This document shows, piece after piece, positions 18,378 to 28,172 of a DNA stretch of 64,000 bases. Below the pieces are notes generated by a model that saw only the letters and a list, made by a program, of their open reading frames with translations, was not told where the DNA came from and searched no databases. The first letter of the stretch is position 1. Each line of letters starts with the position of its first letter. The stretch comes from Bog-473 sp963726005. GTDB taxonomy: Bacteria; Actinomycetota; Acidimicrobiia; Acidimicrobiales; RAAP-2. The DNA lies in contig CAVSAT010000001.1 of assembly GCA_963726005.1 (NCBI GenBank), forward strand, positions 558,001 to 622,000, in the 5' to 3' direction. A program made the position numbers and the translations under genes.

Positions 18378-18414
18378 TCGAGGGCCCACCGGCGCTCTAA
18401 CGACATGGCGTCGG

Positions 18415-18660
18415 GGGGCTCTGCCCCGGCTGCGGCGGAACTCGCGCAATCCGGTCAGCCCCTCGAGGTGGTCCCGGCAGGCTTACACCCGCCACCAGCG
18501 GTCGCCTTTGGGCTGAACCGCCGGCGCGTCCATGAGGGCATCTCGCGGCGGTGGTTCGCGTGCATCCTGCCGTCGTAGACCATGGCCCAGCGCCGCATCG
18601 CCTCGACGATGAACCCCGGATGGCGGTCGCCGGGCCGGGGCATCGGGCTGATGGATCGAC
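18415..18660 (-). pseudogene. Copy 2 of the duplicated small gene
   Basis: Homologous over about 250 bp to 16350-16600. The minus strand reads MPRPGDRHPGFIVEAMRRWAMVYDG, then shifts frame near the SPK segment. One frame gives GDRWWRV followed by TAA, and another gives LTGLREFRRSRGRAP. It supports an additional, related element beyond attR. Confidence 0.55.
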
Positions 18661-18672
18661 GGTAGACCCTGC

Positions 18673-18900
18673 TCAGTAGCCCGCCACAGTAGAGCCGAAC
18701 ACTTTCACGTCGAGGTACTCCGGTGACACCAAAATTTCCTCGAGGAACTCCTCGATGAGAACACGTTGCTCAACTTCCGTCGCGGCCTTCCATATCTTGT
18801 CGATGTCAAGGGTCGCGAGAACACGAGTCGACCGCGTCGAAGTGCTGTGCGACGTCGTCCGATCGCGCCACCTCGGCGCGTCCTTGTCCGTCTCGCGCTG
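18673..18900 (-). pseudogene. Recombinase C-terminal fragment (third copy)
   Basis: The minus strand encodes LATLDIDKIWKAATEVEQ and RVLIEEFLEEILVSPEYLDV. This matches the tail of the element 1 recombinase (LDMSVLWAEATEDERRVLIEEL) position for position. Upstream the frame shifts (SDDVAQHFDAVDS lies in another frame), and no catalytic domain remains. It is a relic of another integration event near the same tRNA. Confidence 0.7.
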
Positions 18901-18985
18901 TAACGCCAGACGGGTTGGAGTTTTACTGTGGGGTGTCGACGTATGCGCCGGCACGTAGTCGGACGCGATAAACCCTCCGACGTCG

Positions 18986-19751
18986 GTGGTCATCCATGCG
19001 ATGATGGCCGACGTGGAGGAGGTCGAGGTTGTCGTCGCCCATAACGAGCGCGCGACCCTGCGCGTCGGCGACGTGTTCCTGAAGATCGACGCTGATCAGA
19101 CACACATCGACGTCGAGGTCGAGGCGATGGCGATGGCGCCGGTCCCTACCCCGGAGGTCCTGTGGCGGAAGCCGCCCGTTCTCGCGCTCGCCGCTCTCCC
19201 GGGGACGACACTCGGCCACCTCGGCGAGCCGTCTACCGCGTCGTCGTCGGCGTGGGCCGCGGCCGGTGCCGCCGCCCGGGCGCTGCACGACGCGCCGCTG
19301 CCGCCATGGCCCGGTCGGAGCGTCGACGAGCTTGCATCGCACCTCGCCGGCGAGTGCGAGTGGCTCGTCGCCAACGACGTCCTTCCCGCCGACGTGGTCA
19401 CACGCAACCGCCGGCTCGCCGAGACTGCACTCCGGCCGTGGACACCCGTGTTCATCCACGGTGACCTGCAGGTGGACCACTTCTTCGTCGCCGGTGACGA
19501 GGTCACCGGCGTGATCGACTGGTCCGAGGCATCCCAGGGCGACGCGCTCTTCGACCTCGCCACCCTCACGCTCGGACACCCGGAACACCTTGGCGACGTC
19601 GTCGCCGGCTACGGCACCAGACGTCGACCGCGACCTCATCCGCGCGTGGTGGTCGTTGCGATGCCTGCTCAACGTCCGCTGGCTGGTCGAGCACGGCTTC
19701 GGTCCGCCCGAGAAGATGCCCGAGGTCGCCGTGCTGCGATCCCGGTCGTGA
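18986..19751 (+). pseudogene. Aminoglycoside phosphotransferase-like kinase, frameshifted
   Basis: The first 210 codons encode an APH/choline-kinase fold: LRVGDVFLKIDAD with the ATP-site lysine, VFIHGDLQVDHFFV with the HGD catalytic loop, and GVIDWSEASQGDALFDLA with the metal-binding Asp. After GYGT near 19615 one extra base shifts the frame. In the next frame DVDRDLIRAWWSLRCLL and WLVEHGFGP continue the family's C-terminus to TGA at 19751. ATG 19001 is the likely start. The substrate of relatives ranges from aminoglycosides to other alcohols, so drug resistance is not implied. Confidence 0.78.
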
Positions 19752-19829
19752 GACTGCACGAGCCCGACGGCTTCGAGTGCAACTCACCACGCTGCTGACC
19801 TCGGCGGGGGAGCGCTGAGGTCGAGACAG

Positions 19830-20450
19830 TTACCGCTCTCGGACTGCGTAGGTCAGGTGGGTCACCCGCTGCGTCGGCTCAGCGTGGACCGGGTCCAGGG
19901 CCACGCGAACCGCGTCCACGCCCTCGAAAAGGCGGATTCCGGTGCCGAACAGCACAGGTGAGAGCGCGATCGTGAACTCGTCGATCAAACCGGCGTTCAC
20001 GTACTCCAGGATCGTTGCGCCGCCGCCCGCTATGCGGACGTCCCGGTCGCCGGCGGCCTTGCGGGCCTGGTCGAGCGCGGGCTCGATGCCGTCGTTGACG
20101 AAGTGGAAGGTGGTCCCGCCCGGCCGCTCCCATGGCTCACGCTTCTCGTGCGTCACGACGAAGACCGGCGTATGGAACGGCGCCTCCTCCGGCCACATCT
20201 GCTCGCCGGCGTCGAACATCCGCTTGCCCATCACGCTCGCGCCGGTGCGCTCGAACGTCTCCCGCGCGATGTCGTTGTCGCGCCCTTCCTCGCCGCCTTC
20301 GCCGAGCTTCAGGTTCTCCCGGAAGAACCGCTGCGCGAATAGCCACTGCTGCAGTTCCATCCACTGCTGCCCCATCAATTCTCCGAGGGACCCGGGCGCG
20401 ATGAACCCGTCCAGCGACATCGACACGCTGAAGAACACCTTCCCGGCCAT
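19830..20450 (-). CDS. Dihydrofolate reductase family protein (RibD C-terminal fold)
   Basis: 206 aa. KVFFSVSMSLDGFIAPGS, VVTHEKREPW, DVRIAGGGATILEYVNAGLIDEFTIAL and PVLFGTGIRLFEG are the signature of the RibD_C/DHFR-like family: an NADPH-binding fold, usually of unknown substrate. Its ATG shares one base with the stop of the upstream SRPBCC gene, so it is the third gene of an ArsR-SRPBCC-DHFR-like operon on the minus strand. All motifs are intact, in contrast with the neighbouring kinase. Confidence 0.85.
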   Translation of the reverse strand: MAGKVFFSVSMSLDGFIAPGSLGELMGQQWMELQQWLFAQRFFRENLKLGEGGEEGRDNDIARETFERTGASVMGKRMFDAGEQMWPEEAPFHTPVFVVTHEKREPWERPGGTTFHFVNDGIEPALDQARKAAGDRDVRIAGGGATILEYVNAGLIDEFTIALSPVLFGTGIRLFEGVDAVRVALDPVHAEPTQRVTHLTYAVRER

Positions 20451-20956
20451 CAGCCCTCAACTCCCTTCCGAACGATCTCGGTGACGTAGGCAGCCAGGTT
20501 GCTCAGCGTCTGCCGGCCGCCTTCGATCGCGTGGTACTTCTCGACCGCTTCGTCGCGCAGCTCCTTGGTGGGGAACACCGTGCGCATCTCGATCCGTGTC
20601 GCCGCGCCGTCGGACGCGAACGTCAAGACCGAGTCGAAGGCGTCCGGGTCGCCGCGGTACTCACCGTGCAGCAGCGCGATCCGCTCCGGCGGGGCGATCT
20701 CGGTCCAGGAGATCCACTCCTGGTAGTCCGTCCCGTCCGGTCCGTGCATCACGAAATCCCACTCCCCGCCGACGCGGAACTCGAATGCCCTGGTGGTGGT
20801 GGTGAACCCCTCCGGTCCCCACCACCTCGACAGGTGACGCACCTCGGTGAACGCCTCGAACACCAGTTCCCGTGGGGCACTGATGACCCGGAAGATCACG
20901 ATCTCGCGGTCGCCCGTCGAGGACTGCGCCGGCGCTCCTCGTCCCGTCTTGCTCAT
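20450..20956 (-). CDS. SRPBCC / AHSA1-family protein
   Basis: 168 aa. REIVIFRVISAPRELVFEAFTEVRHLSRWWGPEGFTT is the canonical beginning of the AHSA1-like START-fold (PF08327), and the closing EKYHAIEGGRQTLSNLAAYV is typical of its C-terminus. These proteins have a hydrophobic cavity. Beside ArsR-type regulators they are common, but their ligands are mostly undefined. It follows the ArsR gene with 3 bp between and is translationally coupled to the DHFR-like gene. Confidence 0.88.
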   Translation of the reverse strand: MSKTGRGAPAQSSTGDREIVIFRVISAPRELVFEAFTEVRHLSRWWGPEGFTTTTRAFEFRVGGEWDFVMHGPDGTDYQEWISWTEIAPPERIALLHGEYRGDPDAFDSVLTFASDGAATRIEMRTVFPTKELRDEAVEKYHAIEGGRQTLSNLAAYVTEIVRKGVEG

Positions 20957-20959
20957 CAG

Positions 20960-21313
20960 CTACTCCCCCTGCTTTGCCTGCTTGAGGTCCTGCACGTACT
21001 CGTCCAGCCGGTCGAAAGTGGCCTCCCAGAACTCACGGTAGGAGCCGACCCAATCGGAAAGCTGCTTCATCCGCCGCGGTTCTAGTCGGCAAAGCCGGCG
21101 CCTGGCGTCACGGTGTCGCGACACCAGTCCGGCGCTCTCCAAGACCTTGAGGTGCTTGGTAATCGCCGGCTGGGACATGGGGAACAGCGCCGCCAGCTCT
21201 AGGACGCCTGCCTCTCCTTCGGTCAGCCGTGCCAGGATCGCCCGCCTCGTGCGATCGGACAGGGCGCCGAATGCACGGTCAAGGTCATTGTCGGCGAGAC
21301 CTTGCTGAAGCAT
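20960..21313 (-). CDS. ArsR-family transcription regulator
   Basis: 117 aa from ATG 21313. AFGALSDRTRRAILARLTEGEAGVLELA and MSQPAITKHLKVLESAGLVSRHRDARRR form the winged helix-turn-helix, and WVGSYREFWEATFDRLDEYVQDLK is the C-terminal helix typical of the ArsR group paired with SRPBCC genes. No metal-binding CxC motif is present, so it probably senses something other than arsenite. A palindrome-like operator overlaps its start, suggesting autoregulation of the three-gene operon. Confidence 0.88.
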   Translation of the reverse strand: MLQQGLADNDLDRAFGALSDRTRRAILARLTEGEAGVLELAALFPMSQPAITKHLKVLESAGLVSRHRDARRRLCRLEPRRMKQLSDWVGSYREFWEATFDRLDEYVQDLKQAKQGE

Positions 21314-21326
21314 AACCAAATGGTAA
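21313..21326. promoter_or_regulatory. Putative operator of the ArsR-SRPBCC operon
   Basis: TAACCAAATGGTAA, a near-palindrome (five of six pairs) in an AT-rich patch directly upstream of the ATG. Elements of this form sit in front of many ArsR/SRPBCC operons. Binding is inferred. Confidence 0.45.
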
Positions 21327-21755
21327 TATATTGAAGCCACGGTGTCAAACAATGGGCACAGCCCAGTGAAGCGCCCTTGTCAGCGAATGCGGATACGCGT
21401 GTCCCGGAGACTGCACGCCCGGCGGCGCGCAGGGAGGGCGATGGGTGAGAGGATCGGCGTGTCACGCGATTTGCTGATCACCACAGTCTGCTCAGTGCCC
21501 CCCAGGAGGATGCTTACCGACGCGGTGCGGCCCCCAAAGAGAGCCGACCGGACGAGATCGTCACAACGTCAGAACAACATTGGACGAGTGCAGAGGCCGT
21601 ACGGCATCGGACGTCCATGGTCAGTTTTGTGACTGTGAGCTGAAGTGAAACGGCGTCAGATGCGTTGTCGGCGTGAGATGTGCGAGGGACTCACAAGACA
21701 TATAGACCCGACCGGATAGCCTCATACAACTGCGAACAGAGTGTCGGGAGATGTG

Positions 21756-23814
21756 ATGAGGCTCGCGAGGGCGAGAGTTCAGAACTATCGGAGCATCAAG
21801 GACAGCGGCTGGTTTGAGCTCGAACCGGGCAAGACGATCCTGGTCGGCGCCAACGAGGCGGGCAAGACGGCGGTTATGCGTGTGTTGGAGCACCTTCGAC
21901 CAGGTCCCCTCGTGAAACCCCTGGTGCCTTTGCGCGATTTTCCACGGTCCGAGCTCCACCAGATTCAACGAGGCACGCTGGATCCCAAGGATGTCGTCGT
22001 GGTGGAGGCCGAGTACGAACTCGATGACGCAGATCGGGCAGACATTCTCGACATTTCTCCGCATTTCACGGCTTGCATGTATGGGATTTCGAAGACTCTT
22101 GATAACCGGACTCATCGCATTCTGCTCAATGAGCCAGACCGACCGACAGTCGGACAATACAAGGATGAGTTTCGACGTCTGGCCACCCACGCGGATGGCC
22201 GGGTCGCGGTACCACCGAAGCGAGCGGCTCCTCCAAACCCGAGTGAAACCCTCAACTCCATTCTCAGCGGCGTTTCAGATCGTTCGTTCATTTCTGTCGT
22301 ACAGGCAACAGATCTCGAGGAATGGCTCGATTCGACGGCGGCTTACGTTGACGGAGCAAATGGGGTTGAGACGCAGCGATTGGCCGCGCTGCGGGACCTC
22401 GTTGCCTTGGTTTTAGCCCGGGATGAGATTCTGGAGTTACTCAACGATCGGCAACCCACGATGGTCTATTACTCCACGTACACCCGGGTCCAACCGTCCA
22501 TTCATTTGAGGCAGTTCGCGGACACGTTGGATGCCGGTGCTATCGACCCAGCCGGACGCCTATAACTTCGGCAATTCATGCCTCTTTCACCTTTTGGGGT
22601 TTTCAGCCCGCGAATTGTCCGATCTGGGGAACGTTTCCGAGCCCGGCGCCGGTGATTCGGAAGGAATGCAACGGCTCATGGACCGGCTCGACGACCGTTC
22701 GTATCGGTTGAACGCGGCGTCGATCGAGCTAACGGACAAGATCAGCGAAGTCTGGCAAGCCTCGGGTGGGGAGGCGCCAACTGGTGCGGCGTCTGGTTCT
22801 GACTACACGGTACGCATAGTGGCGGATCAGCAATACCTCAAGGTGGTGGTGGAAGATTCTCTTGGCGTGAACCTCGAGCTCGACCAAAGATCTGAGGGGT
22901 TCCAGTGGCTGGTGTCCTTCTTCGTGGTGTTCTTTGCCCAAGCAGCAGGATCCCACGTGAATGCGATTCTGTTGCTCGACGAGCCCGGGCTCAGCCTCCA
23001 TGGCCTGAAACAGCGAGAATTTCGCCGGACTCTCTCGAAGCTTGCTCAAGACAATCAACTTCTGTTTACGACGCACTCGCCATTCCTCGTGGGACCGGAT
23101 GAGCTTGACATTGTTCGGGTGGTAGAGATGGCTGACAGAACCGCCGGAACGATTGTGCATTCCGATGTCGTCGCTGATGACCCCGCATCACTGCTGCCAT
23201 TGCAAGAGGCACTCGGATACGACCTCGCCCAGAGCCTCTTCGCGCAGCAACGGAATCTGGTACTGGAGAGTCTCACCGACTTCTGGTATCTGGAGGCGGT
23301 GTCGGAGCTGTTTCGCGATGCGCGATTGACCGAACTGAGCCACGAGATAGCGCTCTTTCCGGCGGGCAGCGCAGGCAAGGTCGTCTACTTCGCCACGATT
23401 CTCCATGCTCAGCACCTCAAGGTCGCCGCCCTCCTCGACTCGGACGCCGCAGGCGACAATGCGGCCTGCCAGGACGTCCTCGTAAGGAGGCTGGGCCAGA
23501 AGGGGATTCTCCGGACGAAAGATGCATACGCCGGCCTTGTGGCTGAGCCGGAAATCGAGGATCTCCTTAGAAACACGCTGGTGGAGGTCGGGAAATCCGA
23601 ATGTGGCTGGGACGTGTCGGAGGCGGCTTCAAGCCAACCGACGCGAGGAATCGTGGACATCTTCGCTGCCGATATCGGAAGTGAGTTCTCGAAGTATCGC
23701 CTCGCGAAGGGCTTCCTTCGTTGGAGCGGGATCCACGCCGCCCCTGACCTGACTGACTACGAGCGACTGCAATGGGCCACCCTGATACAAGCGATCAATC
23801 AGGCGCTGAGGTAA
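21756..23814 (+). pseudogene. OLD-family ATP-dependent endonuclease, split by a frameshift
   Basis: The N-terminal frame (ATG 21756, ribosome site gggag) has RARVQNYRSIKDSGWFEL and the Walker A ILVGANEAGKTAVMRVL of an SMC/RecF-like ATPase. It stops at 22565. The second frame takes over at DAYNFGNSCLFHLLGF and carries EGFQWLVSF, AILLLDEPGLSLHG (Walker B), LFTTHSPF and then a TOPRIM domain: LVLESLTDFWYLEAVSELF, LLDSDAAGDN, PEIEDLL. One surplus C near 22550 explains the break. Standalone OLD proteins are linked to anti-phage defence. No UvrD-type partner is adjacent, so this is not a Gabija pair. Confidence 0.8.
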
Positions 23815-24201
23815 CGGGAGGCGGGAGGAGCAGTTCTGTAGGCCGCGAGTCGCCGGCTCGGGCATCCGGGTCCACGCCGTCATGGTGGATCCGGGCGATC
23901 AGAGGCCCTTGTGGGGCGGGCGCCCCAACCCTGGCGCGGAAGCACAGAGTCGGGGCGCACCCTCACCCCCAAAGCAGGCAATCGCGACCGCATTGGCGGT
24001 AGCGGCCGGTTGCCCAGCGAGATTGTGGTCCTTACGTGCCGTTGATTGCAACCTTCAAAGAACACCCGCGACCCAACAGTCCAACGATCACAGAACAACG
24101 GACTGTCACAGCGACCCCATAGCTTTCGTGGGGCCATGAATCCTGACCTTGTCCGCTGGCTCGTGTACCCGAGGCCCGGACGCCCCTCTCGTGCTTGAGA
24201 T
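23815..24201. other. Intergenic, no gene seen
   Basis: About 390 bp. The open frames on both strands have unnatural composition, and no strong hairpin was noticed. Confidence 0.4.
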
Positions 24202-24650
24202 TCAAAGCGACTCGTTCTCTCGACTGGTCCGCATGACGGAGTATTTCAAGGGGCTTCTGTCGCTGGCTCGCCGGTACCAGAAAGCGACGCCCACTATGAA
24301 TGTGAGCCCACCAAGGGCGATCAGCGCCCAACCGAGCGATGTTGAGAAGGAACTGGAGGGCGGACTCGATGCGGTGACGACGATCCTCACCACCGAGACT
24401 TGGGCGCCTTGGATGAAATACACCGTGACTTTGCCGGGTCGCTCCAAGAAGTAGGGCGTGGAGGAGTTCGCCGCGACCGCCTCGCTTTCGAATTGACAGA
24501 CAGGAGCGGACGCTGAGAATTCCGATGTTTGACTTTGGCCGCCGTACTCGGTCATCACACTGTGCATATAGACGGTGAACTGTGTATCGGCGTTCCCCGG
24601 ACCAATGGTGAACCCGAGTCCGATATCCGGAACCGGGTCCGCTTCCGAAC
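24202..24650 (-). pseudogene. Fragment of a secreted or membrane-anchored protein
   Basis: The frame continues upstream of its first ATG (24567) to about 24650 without a start codon. It reads DPVPDIGLGFTIGPGNADTQFTVYMHSVM, then LERPGKVTVYFIQGAQVSVVRIVV and one membrane helix SLGWALIALGGLTFIVGVAFWY with a basic tail. A TGA lies just upstream, so the N-terminus is missing or out of frame. This looks like the truncated end of an extracytoplasmic protein. No family recognised. Confidence 0.5.
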
Positions 24651-24898
24651 AGCTTGACGTGCCCCGACGCGAAGCACCGCAAGGTCAGCCCCCAACTTGC
24701 CGCCGGCACCGTTGACGAGGCGGAAACACCGGCACGCGGCGACGAAGAAGGCGTTGGCTTAGCCGAGGGGAAGAACCCCGCCAGCGCGTGCCAACTACTC
24801 GGTTGACAGCGTTCGTAATTTTAGGCTTACCTAACATCCCCATGAAGTCATACCTAGCTCGTGGTCGGTCGGCGAGGCCGCGCCAAGGAGGAGTTCGC

Positions 24899-26344
24899 AT
24901 GACGCCGTTGGCGATCGTTGGCACGCTCCTCGTCGTCGCAGTGACTCTGGCCGCGTGCAGCTCGTCGGACCCATCGGTTTCGGGTCCACGAGCCACGTAT
25001 CACGCTGACAATGCTCGAACGGGGTACTCGACGGACACGAGCATTACCGCGGCCAATGCCACCGGCCTGACGCAACAGTGGAGCGTGAAGGAGACCGCCG
25101 CCATCTCGGCCCAGGCGATCGTCACCGATGGAATTGTCGATTGGGGTGACTGGAATGGCATCGAGCACGCCGCGACGACGACTGGCAAGCAGCTTTGGGC
25201 GACATCGATCGGGATTGCGCCGAAACCCAAGGTCTGCCCGTTCAAGCTCGGGACTATTGGAGTCGTCAGCTCTGCCACCGTCGGCGAGATCGGCGGCAAG
25301 AAGGCCTTGTGGGTTGGCGGAGGGAACGGGAGTCTATACGCCCTCGACGCGTCGACCGGTGCGGTCATTTGGCGGACACAGCTGGGGGAGCCGCCACTTC
25401 ACGTCCTGTGGTCGTCCCCCGCCTTCTACAACGGCAGCATCTACGAAGGTGTGGCATCGTGGAATGACTGCCCAGTGGTCGACGGTGCTTTCTATCGAGT
25501 AAGCGCGTCAACGGGCGCCGTTCAGACGGTGAGTCATCTTTCACAGCAGGCGGGCTGCGTTGGACCTGGACTGTGGTCGTCGGCGTCGGTCGACCCCAGC
25601 GACAACTCGATATACGTGTCGACCAGCAACGCCAATCAACGGTCCAAGCCTGATCAGACCTGCACGTTGCCAGATGCGGATGCTGTCCTCAAACTTGATG
25701 CATCCACGCTGGCCGAGAAGTCGGTCTGGCAAGTGCCATTGGCCCAGCAGGTTTCTGACTCGGACTTCGGCGCCAGCCCGATGCTCTTCAGCGCCACCAT
25801 CGGGGGTGTGAACCGCCAGCTCGTCGGAGCTGTCAACAAGAACGGGGTCTACTATGCCTTCGACCGGACCAACCTCGCCGCTGGTCCCGTGTGGACCTAC
25901 ACGGCCGAGGACGCGGCCACCGCCCAGGCCACAGGCTCGTACAACGCCTGTCAGGACCGGAACACCATCTCCACGTCGGCCTGGGCCGGATCAGGCAGCC
26001 CCGTTATCGTTGCCGGGGTCGCGCTCAGTGGGTCGTCGTGCATCGGTACCGTCGCAGCTCTTGATCCAGCAACTGGACGGCCGATCTGGCAGGTTCCAGT
26101 CGGTGGGGACGTCCAAGGTGCGGTCACCGAGGTCCCGGGTCTAGTGGCCGTGGGCGCTGGACCTTTCCTTCAAGTTCTGTCCAGTAGCAGCGGTGCCGCT
26201 CTCTTCACCTACCACGAACCAACAGGACCCGATACTGGCAACGGCCAGGGACAGAACCACTTCTTCTGGCCCCCCCCGACCATCTCCGGCAGCAAGCTCA
26301 TCATCGGGAACGAGGACGGGTACTTCCGAGCCCTCGGCCTCTAG
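24899..26344 (+). CDS. PQQ-like beta-propeller lipoprotein
   Basis: 481 aa from ATG 24899, fixed by AAGGAGG 8 nt upstream. The lipobox TLAACSSS follows a hydrophobic signal. The body is built of repeats of the PQQ/quinoprotein propeller: QLWATSIG, GSLYALDASTGAVIWRTQLG, GAFYRVSASTGAVQTV, GTVAALDPATGRPIWQVPV and PTISGSKLIIGNEDGYFRALGL. About seven blades fit the length. It could be a periplasmic dehydrogenase-like or scaffold protein; no catalytic residues are evident. An AT-rich stretch (attttaggcttacctaacat) some 50 bp upstream may hold the promoter. Confidence 0.85.
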   Translation: MTPLAIVGTLLVVAVTLAACSSSDPSVSGPRATYHADNARTGYSTDTSITAANATGLTQQWSVKETAAISAQAIVTDGIVDWGDWNGIEHAATTTGKQLWATSIGIAPKPKVCPFKLGTIGVVSSATVGEIGGKKALWVGGGNGSLYALDASTGAVIWRTQLGEPPLHVLWSSPAFYNGSIYEGVASWNDCPVVDGAFYRVSASTGAVQTVSHLSQQAGCVGPGLWSSASVDPSDNSIYVSTSNANQRSKPDQTCTLPDADAVLKLDASTLAEKSVWQVPLAQQVSDSDFGASPMLFSATIGGVNRQLVGAVNKNGVYYAFDRTNLAAGPVWTYTAEDAATAQATGSYNACQDRNTISTSAWAGSGSPVIVAGVALSGSSCIGTVAALDPATGRPIWQVPVGGDVQGAVTEVPGLVAVGAGPFLQVLSSSSGAALFTYHEPTGPDTGNGQGQNHFFWPPPTISGSKLIIGNEDGYFRALGL

Positions 26345-26762
26345 AGGGGTTCATCGCGTCAGACACGACGGCGTCGACTCCAGGTTTGCCACTGACTCAT
26401 TCGTCAAATGACGTTGTCCACACGCACAATGTGTGGATCCCCTGCCAGAGAGATGTCATCTGCCGTGCATACGTTGGTCGCTATTGCCTTGCGATCCGGC
26501 GCGGCGGGGACTGCATGAGTGGACTGTTGACCCTGATGGGGGACGATCGCTTGTTTCCGATGAACTCGCTCTGCCGGAGCATTCGGATCGCATGATGGGG
26601 TCGCCGTTGCCCAACAGCGGGTCAGGTCACCGGCAAGAGCTGCGAGCCTCATGCGCCATGTCCACCCGCATCTCCGAGCCGCTATGCCTCACGCCTGTGG
26701 GGCCAGACGCTACGGTGCTGAAACGCACGGAGTTGGCGATTGATAGCGATTGGAGACGAACG
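26345..26762. other. Intergenic, no gene seen
   Basis: About 420 bp. The frame of the next gene is open through part of it, but the composition only becomes natural from the ATG at 26763. Confidence 0.4.
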
Positions 26763-27209
26763 ATGACCTCGAAGTCTGATTTCACGACTGAGGAATGGCA
26801 GCTGATCCTCGAAGCGCCACCGAGTGCAGGAATGATCGTGGTCACCGCTCAACGCGGGGGTTCGTTTCGCGAGACCATTGCCATGGCCAAGGCCTATGCG
26901 GAGGCGCGCCAACAGCACGGCGAGAGCGAACTTCTGGATGAAATAGTCGCTGCGAAACCTGAGCGGGATCACACGCACTATCACTCTGCGGACGAGCTGA
27001 AGCAGCATGGACTGCAACACCTGCGTGACTCGATCCGTCTGCTTGAGAGCAAGGCTGCGCCGGAAGAGGTCGAGGAATATCGCCGATTCATCGTCACGCT
27101 GTGCCACAAAGTCGCAGCTGCTCACCGAGAGCACGGTCAAGAAGTGAGCGATTCCGAACAGGCGGCGATCAACGACATCTCGGAGGCCTTGAACGCGACC
27201 GTTGGATAG
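26763..27209 (+). CDS. Conserved helical hypothetical protein
   Basis: 148 aa from ATG 26763, where gagacgaacg precedes the start. SDFTTEEWQLILEAPPSAGMIVVTAQRGGSFRETIAMAKAYAEAR, DHTHYHSADELKQHGLQHLRDSIRLLESKAAPEEVEEYRRFIVTL and HREHGQEVSDSEQAAI look like a well-preserved actinobacterial family: an all-helical protein with a GGSFRE segment. Biochemical role unknown. The earlier open frame (from 26433) has no resemblance and is excluded. Confidence 0.75.
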   Translation: MTSKSDFTTEEWQLILEAPPSAGMIVVTAQRGGSFRETIAMAKAYAEARQQHGESELLDEIVAAKPERDHTHYHSADELKQHGLQHLRDSIRLLESKAAPEEVEEYRRFIVTLCHKVAAAHREHGQEVSDSEQAAINDISEALNATVG

Positions 27210-27483
27210 GAAGCGCTCAGGACCTGCGTGTTCGGGGATGGGTGTTGTGGTGATTGACACTGCGGAGCAGCTGATGCCGCCGGATCAGGTCTCAAGCCCC
27301 CGTCTGGCGGGCCGGAACTAGATGTCCAGCAACGTCGACGAGGTAGGCGCACAAGCCTAGAATTGGCCGGTATGCGGCATCGGACCAAGAGTCATCCGGC
27401 ACCCCTGTTATCGAGTTCGACGACGCAGGGGGTTTCGCCCGATGGGAACACGCCAGCAGGATTTCGATTGGTGAGCTAAGTGA
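27210..27483. other. Intergenic, no gene seen
   Basis: About 270 bp between two genes; nothing recognised. Confidence 0.4.
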
Positions 27484-28172
27484 GTGACAGCCGTGCCTAT
27501 TCCGATTGATCGTGTTCAGCTACAAAGACTCGTCGAAGAGGGAGCGCAACTTGTCGAGGTCCTGCCCCAGGACGAATACGCAGAAGAGCACCTGCCGGGC
27601 GCTACTCATTTGCCTCTAAAATCGCTCACCGCAAAGACGGCCAGCCGGCTCGACAAGAACAAGCCTGTCATCGTGTAGTGCTGGGATGCGCTGTGCGACA
27701 TGAGCCCCCGCGCCGCCTCGCACCTCGAACGATTGGGCTTCCCGGTTGTGTACGACTATTCGACGGGAAAGGCGGACTGGATTGCGGCGGGCTGCCGTCC
27801 GTACGGCGAGAGCCTTCAGCTCCCCGCGTCACGACCGCAATGTTGAGGGACGTTCCAACCTGTCTGCCCCACGAAGCGGTGGCTGAGGTTGTGCGACGCG
27901 CCCGGTCAGTGGACTGGGAGATGGCGGTGGTCGTGAACGAGCATCGTGTGGTGCTGGGACGTCTTCGCATCTCCCGCGTCGACGTCGATTCGATGCTTAC
28001 CGCTTTTGAAGTCATGGAACCTGGTCCCGTGACGGTGCACGCCGACGCCGTCCTCGATGTGACATTGCGACGACTGGCGGATCGGCACGTAGAGACGGTC
28101 ATTGTCTCGACACCCGACGGTGAGCTTCTCGGTATGCTTAGAAGCACAGCGGTTCCAGAATCAAGTTCATGA
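27484..28172 (+). pseudogene. Rhodanese-CBS protein, broken by an amber codon and a frameshift
   Basis: The rhodanese part starts at GTG 27484: LVEVLPQDEYAEEHLPGATHLPL, then KNKPVIV, TAG (27676-27678), CWDALCDMSPRAASHLERLGFPVVYDY. Relatives have Y in the TAG position (VIVYCWD) and the catalytic Cys sits in CDMSPR. After ADWIAAGCRPYGES near 27810 a one-base loss moves the continuation (SAPRVTTAMLRDVPTC) into another frame, and a CBS pair (EMAVVVNEHRVVLGRLR, VETVIVSTPDGELLGML) runs to 28172. Two lesions make it a pseudogene. Relatives join sulfurtransferase-like and ligand-sensing domains. Confidence 0.75.

Noticed and set aside
21756..23814. Gabija defence pair
   Set aside because: An OLD-type nuclease is present, but no UvrD-like GajB gene is adjacent on either side.
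7267..27678. Genome-wide reassignment of TAG
   Set aside because: TAG terminates yvcK, tpiA and the lipoprotein gene at the expected ends, and several TAG-containing genes have other lesions.
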